From positions 84,375 to 148,374 of the forward strand of contig UZAN01039536.1 of assembly GCA_900618425.1 (NCBI GenBank): a stretch of DNA of 64,000 bases, written 5' to 3'. Source of the DNA: Echinostoma caproni. Its lineage: Eukaryota > Platyhelminthes > Trematoda > Plagiorchiida > Echinostomatidae. The position numbers and the translations under genes are program-made. Below, piece by piece: positions 26,701-38,700 of the stretch. Each line of letters starts with the position of its first letter. Position 1 is the stretch's first letter. A model generated the notes under the pieces. It saw only the letters and a list, made by a program, of their open reading frames with translations, did no database searches and was not told the origin of the DNA.

Positions 26701-29700
26701 GGACGTGGAATTGCAATGTGCCAGTTAGTATTCAAAATGGGATTTCAATAGCCAATGATCACGTGACCTGACTTCAGTTGTCGGAAGAAGATTAAATAGC
26801 GAAAAACTGTTCCCTCAGTTTCTGTGTGGAACGGGGACAGTTACAGCAAAGTTCACTAGACAAAATTTACTGTCTAACAACAGTCGATCATGGCTTTGGT
26901 GCTTGTGTACAGTTCACCACCATAACCTTCGAAAGCTGTTGACACTCCGCAGATTTCTCTGGGAGTAAACAAAAACAGCTATATGGAAACACGAAGAGGA
27001 GTCAGGGTTATACATGCTTCCTGACTGTGTAAGAAATTCTTCGATTCAAACTCCGACAGACACGACGTGGATTCAATAGCCCTGACATTCTCTTCACCAC
27101 TCCAGCCAGAACGAAGTGAATTCTTTTAAGCTGCTTGCTTTGTTTCATCGTAATCTTGGCCAAATTTCTTTGTTTTTTAACCTTGCCTCCGCCCCTAGCG
27201 CACATGCGTATGACTGTGCCATTACGTATCAGACATGTACACAATCATCCCATAGCGCAATCATTCATTAATGAATGAGTGGCCACGAACAGAAGGATGG
27301 AGTAATCGAAACTAGTCAGAGATAACAATCTTCGAACAGAATGGAGGTACAAATATAAACGAGTGAAAGTATTAGGAACACAGACAAATCAGTAGTTAAC
27401 GTGTTCACGATAGGGTGAATTGCATTCCACTTTATCTCACGAAACCGGTAGATTGATGATGTACAAGGGCAACTGAGCAAGTCAAAAATGGCTTAACTGA
27501 GTTTGACGGAAACTAACTCAGTTTTCAATGTATTATGGTTCATGGTACATTGATGGGAATCGGTAAGTAGCTGATTACAGTTCCATGTTTTACATTTACC
27601 AGGAGCTTTACATCTTCGGTTCTAATTTCCTTTGGCATTCTGCTGACGCTGAAACGGTTTGAAGATTCTTCCGTCTAAGCAATGATATATTTAATCTCAA
27701 ACGCACAGTTCAACGAAAAGCCATAAAACGCACATTACGACATGTAAAATGCAGAGAGCTTATTTCACACCAGTGTTTTAGTATTACTCTAAAACAATTA
27801 AATTACTGCTAGTCAAATGATGACATATAAATGAGACAGCTACGTCGCCTTATCTTGAAACAATCAAATTCATCGAGGTTCAGGGTTGTATGCTAAACAA
27901 CTTACGGAGCCGTTATCGTATTTGACCTCAGAAAATGATTTTGAGAATGTTTTGTTATTTTTGAAGGAAACAGGATAGAAGGAACGTATTAGGCTCTCCC
28001 AGTTATCCCAGGACCTCCACTTCAGTGAAATAAGCTTGAGAAAAACACTATTACAAGAATTATGGTTTACAGGATAATGATTGACAAATAAATGGTTTGA
28101 GTGTTTGTTTTGTAAATGGAAATTTTATTTAAGTGCCGTTGGTGGCGAGATTTTGAATTTTAATATATGCAGATTAGAAAGACATATGGTATTTACTAAT
28201 GCGGAAAAACGTTTAAATATTACAGTTAGAAAACAAAACAGACGAAAAGCAACTGTAATCTGAAACTCCGCTAATAAAAAATCGCACCGCTCCCAGTCCC
28301 AATGGCTTTGCGTGACCTGAACAAGAACAGGTTTGATCAAAACTAAAAGAACCATTGAAAAAGGATAATCAGTCTTTGGTAAGGACTAGGTTTCCGCGTC
28401 AATCGGTAGACGTAGACCGGAATTAACCAATTTTACTCGTGTAGTTTGGGATAACCGTTAAACTGCAACACTCACAAACTAATAACTGATACACTGTAAG
28501 GAATAAAAGTAATAGAACAAATGGAAAGAGAACATGCATTTAGAGGCGAACAATTGATCTCATTGATTCATTCTATGGCCCGTACAGATGAAATGAGGAA
28601 ATGGCATACTGAGCGGACATAGTCGTTCGGTCATTCAAAAGTCACGGGGATTGAGTGAATAGGAGAGGAATGAAGGGGGGGGGGTGACGTGTTTCACGCC
28701 CCTAGATCACCACAGCATTGTAATCAAACTGTGATGCGTTATCCGTGTGGTCGATCTTCGGCCACGGCAGTTGAATGGCATGGGCCAATCTCTTTTGTGC
28801 ACATAGATTAGTTTGAATAAACGAATGCCGATCGCTTCCGGCTAGGGTGTGGAGACGCAGCTACTTGGATGGATGCGGTGGTACTTGATAAATGACTTTG
28901 AAAGCTGATTGAGGCTTCACTGGGTGACCCGAGTCTGTCAGGTGAACGAGAATAGCGCTTTCTGTGACACCTTTTCCACCGTGTTGAAGCCAACGTGGAC
29001 AGTGCTCCTTAATCCGCTGAGACAGTGGCCTCGCCGTTCGACCAATGTAGGTTGCGTTACAAACGCAGCAGAAGGAATATATAACCACAATGTGGCCAGC
29101 GTAGGTAAACTGTCTTTATTGGATGTTTTTATTATGGGTAAGCCTGTGAATACGCATGAAGACCTGATTGCATTGAAGGTTCCTCTCACAGCACGCACTA
29201 AACGTTTCTTAATCAGATCAGACAGGTCGTTTGCTCTGAATGGTAGTTTAATAAACAGGTTCTTCTTAGGAGCTTCATGAACGGGATCGTGCTTCGCTTT
29301 TTCTTCTACGATTCTTTCTTTTGTGGTATCCGTCTCCTCTTAGAATGTTCTTAATCTGATCAAGTTCATCTGCGAACGTGGATCCGGAGCATATCCTTCG
29401 TGCACGTGAAACAAGACACTGAAAAAGGTTTCTCTTTTGTATAAGTGGCACGAAACTGTGAAAGCTGATATACTTTTTGGTCCTCGTTTCTTTTCTGTAT
29501 ACCCTTCTTTCAAGCAGCCCATCAGTTGTCCTGTGCAGAGCTATGTCAACAAATGCTAGTTTGTTATCTTTCTCTGTCTCCAGGGTGAACCTGATCGACT
29601 TGTGAGCCTTATTAAACGTTTGTGTGATGTGGGTTAGGTCGTTTTCATTGTCATTTATGCAAAATATATCATTGACATATCACTTACAAAATTTCATTTT

Positions 29701-32700
29701 TCTGATTTCGGATTCTGGGATTGAGTTCTCCAGTTTAACCATGAACACATCCGCTAATATCGGTCCTAGTGGAGAGCCCATAGTGACACCATCCTTTTGA
29801 CCATACAGTTTTCCATCGGATAGAAATTGGACATCGAAAGTGCATTTCAGGAGCAGTGCTCTCAGTTTTGCTACCGGTACTCTTATATCGATTTCGTTTT
29901 TTTTCTATGTACTTACAGATGAAATCAAATCAATGAAAAGAAATAATAAATTGATATATATCTGAGTGCCACCGGTAAAGAGAATCCTACATGCAGATAA
30001 AAACTCACCGACGATACAAACGAAAACTCTCAACCGTTAGTTGCACTCTCCACTGGCCACAAATGAAGAGTCCTTTGATAAATGCCGTTTTTCGAGAATA
30101 AATAGTACAGGCGATAAGTGAAGATCCCCTGAAAAAGTTTCACAGTCGGCCTAAAACTAGTACCGTGATTTTTGAAGAGGCGCATGAAGATTTTGCGATA
30201 TACTCTCAAGGCAGGCCGGTTATTGTATTTCAGTGACATCGAATGTGATGAAAATTAATTTCTTCATATTTGCTCGCTCTCTCACACAAATCGTACACCT
30301 CGATTAGTCCCAATGATGGGGCGCGTGAAAAAATTACATCATAATGAATATCACGTGCAATCTTAAAACGGATGTTACCTTCGGTTACGTTCCTTCCATA
30401 TGAACCATTTTTCGTTGTAATAAAATTGGCAGTCGTTTAGATTCTGATATTGTATGATTAAGAATCAATAAATAATAATAATAACCTATTGACAAGCTAA
30501 ATAAAAATCACACGTTGTCAGTCACCTCACTGAAAGATACAACTGCAAGTATGAAATGATAATTACGTATGAGGATAATAATCATTTAGAAAGATTGTTT
30601 TCAAGTTCAGCAGTGAATTTCAACTTAAAATTGATCCAAATCCAGAGTACAGACACAGTGAGAGATATACTAGAACTTGGAAGAGGAACCTCCCGCTCTT
30701 GCACGCAGCGTGGGCCATCTGACTTGATCGTCGATGAAAGCGACGTTCTCATGCTATAGCAAGAAATATTTTTATAATCTTAAAGCTTTTTATTCAAATT
30801 GGAAAACTGTCGGTGTAATTATCATTTCTCAACAACTACTTGCCATTGAATTCTTGACAAGCGTTGTGGAAATCGACGTCACTCTGCAGCGAGTTGTAGA
30901 ATGTTCGTCAAGTTGCGATTCACATATGTGCTCACTGGAACTCGGTTACGTCCACACAACTTCGCGTTATAGATTGTAAATCGGATGCAGTTCGATATGT
31001 CACGTGCTTATTTTTTTCTTAGTTTCTGGAAAGCAATATGTGAACATTTCATTCAGTTGTATCCAGTCAGTTTAATCGTAGTCATCTTTCTTGACATATT
31101 GGAACCTGTGACATAATGGTGATGCATCGTGTCCATCCGATATGCACGTATGCGGTATAAAAATCGATCCTTCTGTAGGCAGAGGTTGAACAAAAATAAA
31201 CTTCAACTCATCATCGAAAGCTTAAAAAAGGACCTACTGATCGGCAAGGACTGCTAAACAGTTTTTTATATTTCGATGTGAAGAGTGTTTAATGATGCAA
31301 ACACTTTCCAAAAAGTTATTTACGCAAAAGGTTCTTTCGATTAGTATACATAAACCGACCATTTTTCAATTGTCTCTATTACTGCTATACTAACTCAGCA
31401 GTTGTTTAAATTTTAATGCATATTACCGGAATTCAGCTATGTAATATTTCTTCCGTATCTATCCCTCAACGATAACTTGATGTAGCATTTATCCAACCGA
31501 CTGAACAGCCTTATTCCTTATTGGAATATTCTCTATTCTCATATTTCGCCTTGGTGAATATGACTTCAGTACGCAGATTTCAACCACATAAGGTGAATAC
31601 GGTAAGCTACAAAAGACTTCCTCAACACTTTACCACTCTGATCATATCATGGACATCACGCGTTTAGTCAACTTGAAGCCCCATGTAGCTGTGATTTTAT
31701 CCTCGCGCGATGCGGAATATAATGTTTATGTTCGTCCTGAAACAACTACTGTGGCCACCTATGTGTTTGTGATTTATGTCAACAAAATGTTTTCGCATAA
31801 ACCACGGTAGAATCCGGTGTATAAACTGCCTTGGGTTTACTCCAGAATGAAGAGTATGGAATGTTATGCGTGGGTACTATGGTGAACCAAATATCTTCTG
31901 GAATGGAAAACTGAAGATTTGTAAGTCAATCTGAACTAGTACAAAATCACTTATTCCACTGAAGTTGTGTAAATCAATCTTTGTTGTAATCTTGATGAAC
32001 ACTATAAACCCGTACATTTAAAGTAGAAAGATTTTTATTGTTATATCTTCAGTGACTAAAATGATAAATTTAACTCTTGGTTACTTTTATGAAAGCCAAC
32101 TAGAGGAAGAGAACTATACCGTTACACAGGTTACCTCATTCATGGAGTTGTGGCTTCATTCGTTTTGTGATATACATGTTCCAGTTTTGAATGAAAAAAA
32201 CATTAATTTCTTCATATGCTTACTTCCGAATTTCCACCGCAGTCCGAGGCACAGATGAAACCGGTCAACGCTCGACCAGATGAAGAAGGCAACGAGGAAG
32301 AAGTGGATTACAGTTTCATGAATTTACCTGTTCGAGAGAGACGGAAACTTTTTCTCAGCGCTGAACGCCCACCCACATTTAGACCTGCCGGAGCAGATTC
32401 GTTGACGAGTATGTGGAACGTAGAGCTTGTCCGGGGGTGGGGTGGAGTTGGGTTTGAAGTACTTAGGAAAATATTTTCGCTGTATTCTATATGATAAACG
32501 CAGTCACTTCTGAGGGAATATGTCGAGGTTGTAATTTGATATAAAGTTCCTACACAACTGACGGCTCCATCATTTTCCAGTTATCACAGCTGAAAGGATT
32601 GAAGAAGTAATCATTTGTGAATAAACGTGGTTATTCTGTTTTACTGCGTTTCTTGTAGTGATAAGTGTATCAGTTACAAATAATAAAACACTCTATTCAA

Positions 32701-35700
32701 GCAAAATGACAGAATGAAAATTTAGGATGAATCACACTTGAATTTAAATCCTACGTTTGTTGATGTCTTCGTTTGCAGCACGATATGTTGCTGGTGAAAT
32801 CAATAATAAATAAACTCCACTTGTCAAATGTAATACCCCATATATATATATTTATATATACATATATATATATACTTAATTGATTCAAAGCTAGTGTATT
32901 TCGGAATTACCGAAAGTTTTAATTATATCCGTGTCATGCATACCTGTCATTGCTATCGCGTAGCTGTGATACATTGAGTGGTGCGCGTTCTTCAAATCAC
33001 TGAAAAAAGACTATCATCCCACCCGCACTCAGCAGAAGCAAGTAATTAATAACAACTTTCGATGTCCTACCCTGAAGTATTCTACCGGTTTTTGACCGCT
33101 GATGGAGGATAATTTAGTTATACGCAGCAAATGCCAGTAGAGTAATAGTTGTGGGATTTTGTAAACAAGAATTTTAGCTTTCAATCATCAAAATTGGTCT
33201 CACGTGATTGGTGTTCCTGGAGTGTGATTAAATTATGAATAGACGTATATGTTCTGTATCTAATTTCTACACGCTTTTTCAGTTCAGAAGTAACGTGTAC
33301 TGAACAGGGCAACCGTAATCCATTCGACACTACGCTTTCTGCAATACACTAATATATTTCTTTGTTCAATATGCAATCAACCTTAGGGATACAGCGTACC
33401 TCTTCTTATCAACCACACTTTCGGTGTCTTTACGATGTTTTATTTGCTTGTTTTGATTATCGTTGCAGGAAGCGCCATTCCATTCTTTATGAGTCTTCCT
33501 GGGTAATTTTGCTCATATAATTCACGCTAATGTTAAGCTACTCTTCCATGGTGGGTCGGTCGCGACGCCCATCATCACTAACCGGAACAGTTGTGGGTGT
33601 GTTTCTGTACGTAAAGATCACGGGTGTGGATGTTAAATTATTCACATCTTGAAATGATCTGCGTCCAATATCTGGTTGGGTTGGACCTGCTGTCAGGTGA
33701 TATCAGAGCTCCGAGATAGTTTGATTGCCTCACCCGGCATCATTGATTAGCTGTTTCCTTCCAAATATCAGTCCACCTCCTGTCCGAATTTAACTAATTT
33801 TGACAGACGTTGATGGTTCGTTTTGTGCTTTCCAAGATTTATGGACTCAAAAGGTGAACACTCACAGCTCTTTCTCGATCGCTAACTGACTATTTGCAGT
33901 TGTCAATCTGAAGTTGTTCAATTATCGGGTAGAGATGATTAATTAAGGTTGGGAGAACGATCTAAGCTGAATATTTTACTTTCTGGTTTACTGTTTACCG
34001 TTGAGCTATTGAATAAGAGTTTCGGTGATCGATGAAATATGAATATATGTATTGAGGTTAAAACCCAATCATCCAATCACTGCTGCTTTTCACGATCAAC
34101 AAGTCGTGAATAATGTGAGTCTGTGTATTCGTTGATCAAGGCGAGAATATGATAGGATTTGCAAAGACCTCAATAAGCTGTGTTTGAAATATATCACCCG
34201 TAAATGAAACACGTGGTCACGATAGAAATCATACCATGTGTTTTATATCAATGAAAGTGATATACGTTTTCTGTTAGCTAAACTGAGCATGAGGGCGACT
34301 GCCTAGCAATAAAACTACAGGGGTTTTGACCATTTTGACGATCACATGTTTATATTACGAGGTCTTCACAGTCCTTGAACAACAGAATTATCTAGCCATT
34401 GCAATTCCCCTTAGGTATTCGGTTAGTTAATTATGCTTTTCGATGTGTTACCTTGCTTACGGCGGATACCTCCGCTTTTCTCTCTCTCTATTTTCCCTTT
34501 CTAGTGCCCCGACCCCGGGCCTCATCCAGACCTGCACCGTCTCGTTTCGAGACGCAGTCAGAATACGGTGGGGCCGGAGAGGATCCGTTCGGCTGGGAAC
34601 CCCCGGTAACACAGAGTTGGACAGCGGGGACGCGAAGTGCTCCATCTTATGCACCTTCTCGCACCACAAGCAGTAGTGGAACCATTATTCTCAACTCTTC
34701 GCGTGCTGCAAACAGACCGGTGTTGAATCAGCCCCTTGAAGTGCCCGTCAGACAGTATTCGCATTATGCAGCACCACAGAGGTCTCCGGTGAGTTTCGCG
34801 CTTCCATTAAGCCTGATGACTAATAATATGCGGGCTAAGTTTAAGAAATCAGAGGCGATTGAAGGAAAATAGGACTGTGGACGCCCAACCACAAACAGAA
34901 GCTCTATTGCGTAAATTGGTCACAGACTGTTAGTTACATTCGGAGTGACTATTGTTGGTCACCTGAGTTCTAGAAGTATCGTCTTTTTGTGGCTCTACGT
35001 TTTAGGTTTAAACGTTCACGGCACCATCTATCGACTTCACTTGAATTGGATGAGAACAGTATTTGGCCAGTTTCAACAAAAACGAATTCGTAACAGAGCT
35101 CTATTAAACCATTGAAAACCCCAGAAAAAACATGAGTAATTCGAATACGAAAAGATCAGTGCTATCGGTTCGGCCTCGTAGTTCAGCTGGTAGAACGTAC
35201 GCTTACAAAACGTAGGCGGCGTCCATGCGTTGGTTGTAATACCACGGAGGCAGCTGAGCTTTTCACAATCGCTATACAAACTTCAAATCTGCTTAAAAAC
35301 AATTTAAATACTTTCTATTGTCTTAGAAGCTCATTCGGTGGACTCCAGTAAATTCCGCGGAAAATCTGTTTTGTTTTAAGAATAGAAGTATTATGGAAGT
35401 TGTATTAGTTCATATCTGAAATGAAATAATATTTGAATCCTTCATTATTTGTTTCACTTCGGGGAAGTTTCCGTTTGATCAATAGACTAGTGTTGCGATA
35501 GTGTAGTGAAATGCTTGCAATCATTTATCAAAAAAGAAATGTGCCCTGTTTTGTAGGGACTACATAAGGCAATGCGATGAGCTGACTGGTGTTCAAATGA
35601 GTAGTATATTTGCTTTCTGTCTGTACTTTCCCTAGCTCGATCCTGAGTTGGGTTGCCCAATTTGCACCGCTGATGGGCCCATCGGAGTCAAAACGGCTTT

Positions 35701-38700
35701 TCGGTGTCTCCCAAAGTTTTTACGCTATTATTTAGTAATGAAACAGTGAACGAAGCTATTTTGAACTGATCATAAATCACTCCGACGAAAATTTGCCAAG
35801 GCTTTATAATTATATGACTGATCCAATCGAAATTTGCAATTTTTCTTTAAAACTGCTCTTTTCTTATGGTTCAAATACTCATTCCCTTAATAATATCCGG
35901 TCTTTACTGTTGTAACAGGTTCAAACACCTACTCCAGGTCGCTACTATCACACCTATTCGCATCCCAGTCGTGCCATTTATCGTCCTCAGTTTTCCACGA
36001 CAATTCGCGTGCAGGATCCCTACACACAGGCTCCACGTGTGATAGGCAGTGGCATGAGCGGACCTGCTCGAGTTTACCCAGTTCGACGTTTCAGTACTGT
36101 AGCCACACCGACGTACTATGCTGGACCAACGTATACATACAATACCAGTGATCAGTGGAGACCGGTTAATGCTAACGTTATTGGACGTGTTTCGCAACCG
36201 TTGCGAGTCAATGTCTACAACAGGTTAGCTCAAGAAACTCGTGCACCGTCCTTTTCAGTTAACTCACGTAGTCCTACAGATACATTCCGCACTTACAGGT
36301 TCAATTCAGTGTACGAAAAGCTATTGATTTTTGAATAACCTTCATATCTGATAGTAAGCGACCATAAACTCTTCAAATTATTCACAGACTTCTTTCAAAT
36401 TTTGGACACCACTTCTTTTGAAACTTCAAGCATTTTTCTGTGCATGAATTCTGGATAGTTGTAACTGTTCAACTGTTTTCTAATAAAACGCAAAAAGATT
36501 TGACTAAAATCGAATGACTATAATGCTAGGTATTTGAAGTTTCCTAAACTATGCTGGATAAACAATAATCCCAATGAAAATGGCGTGAAACAAATGCTTC
36601 GTAAAAGTACTGAATGCACTCCTAAAGCAAAGCACAAAACACTTTAATCGTTTAGAAGTTGTTTGTCGGAACAACCGGTCTTGTGGTTCTGGATAACCCA
36701 AGGACTATTTTCCACCTGATAAGAATGTTCCAAATCACTTCGTAAATCACTGGACAGAATCTGTCTGGACCACGAGTTGTAAAGCCAAAAACCTGCAGTC
36801 CATGTGATGCATTCCAAGTGTAGAGTAGCAACCTTCTTGGCTTTGATCTTTTCTTTGGAATCGATCACTTTTTTCAAGGAGAGTTCACTCCAATGAAACA
36901 TAAGATGTAGAGATTAAAGCTAATTTGAGCAGAGATCAGTAGAGACAACTGTAAAAAAACGGTTTACATTCGAAATATTCTAGTTTCTGGATAAAGTAAT
37001 TAGTGTGCATGTGAGATTGTACGCTTGAGAGCGACCTGATTCAACGTAATCTGTAATCCTGTAGCAATTCCTTTCGTGTTGATTTGGTGAATTATAAAGG
37101 CCAATGGATTAAACTTCTTGTTACACTTTAATTGATACCTTTTGCGTGAGGTGGATTGTTCCTCAAGAACTCTCTTTTTGTCAATTAGTATCTTTAGTTA
37201 AAATTCAAAATTTTATCATGGTCGAGTTGACAAACCTTGTGTTTATCATGCAGCGTAAGATTTTAACAGAATCTTTTCGACAACTTTACAAGGAGAAAAT
37301 AGTAATAATAATATGCATGATCACCCAAGGATGTCGAAATGCTAAGTGTTCCGATACTTTCTCAAGTTTATATTTGAATGTTTCAACCGTAGGAGCATAC
37401 ACAATATGAGATGGCAGAGAATTCCATACGCTGCACACTCTGACTGCAAACGAGGGATGCCGACAATTAAGGTGACTGTTCTGTAGCCTCAGCTGTATTG
37501 GGTGTTCCCTGAGATGATCATTTTGAGATGGAGTCAACACGAAATGGCATGTGCGGTTGGGTTGCTGCAGTATATAGCAGTTCAAGAATAGGTCCGCCAA
37601 AAGTCGACGGTGCTGAGATGAGTAAAGTCCCAATATTTACAGTCTTTCGGACTATATCTTGTTATACAGACCTTTTATCATTTTTCACCAACCTTTGCGG
37701 ATGTTCTAGAGCCTTTTTCGTCGCAGTTCAATTAAATATTCCATACTGGAACGTATATTCCCTGTGTGGCCGAATAGCAAGCCTGGAAGCAGTGCTCTTT
37801 CAAAATACCCGAATGCAATTTTAAATAGTCCAACTTGCTATAGAGCCATGGATGGTGCTGTGGTACACCGCATGGAACATTCTACATCATCCCGTACCCT
37901 AACTATCAAATCCCGTTCATTAGTGGCATGCAACGGTATGTGGTCCCCCAGAACATAGGAGAAACGAGTCTTGTGCCACTTGGAAATAAATGTGCATTTT
38001 GAAACGTTGAATTCAATGACACTAAGGATTGTTAATCGGTGGGATGCTGCTTGGAATGCCATATAATCCTCTCAATGTGTTACTGTTCTCCAGATATTAG
38101 CGTCGTCCGCAAATAGTGGAGTGTTTGATCCAAGGGTAAGTGGTAGGTCATTGGTAAATGCAATAAAAGGTCGATGCCTCAGCAAGAATCCTTGCGGAAC
38201 CCCTCGAATAGCAGTGATAGGCTCAGATAATGGATCACAAACACGAACTGACTGGTTTCCTTATTGGGGAGTCTGAGCTGTATATGACACATCTTATTTA
38301 CTGCTTTCTCAATATGAATCTATACTTATAAGTTTGCTCATTTCGATTTTGTTATGTTCTTGCATCGTGTTTTTCTTTCCTCAAAATTCTGCGAGTTATA
38401 CTAATACTTGCTATTTAATCGTTACTAAATACCGATTTGATTCCTGTTTAATGCTGTGTTGTATTACAACAAATCTTTAAACAACCACACTGCACCTAAG
38501 TGCATAAAAAAGACCACGGGAGTTTCTTTGCTACACTGTACTTTGCAGATATTCTGTATGTTTTCGTTGGTGGATATAACGATTATCAATGTTTTGCTTT
38601 CCACGTTTCAAGCAAACATGATTTTTCTCCACTTTAACAACCCTATAGTGACACATCGACAGTGAACTTCAGTCCAACGCGTCGTGGAGAACCGACTTAC

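Larger units (their letters stand above)
25818..32242 (+). other. Intron of about 6.4 kb containing an antisense Penelope copy
   Basis: The only recognisable content is the minus-strand Penelope element at 28.7-29.9 kb. Elsewhere I see AT-rich DNA without motifs. Confidence 0.6.
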
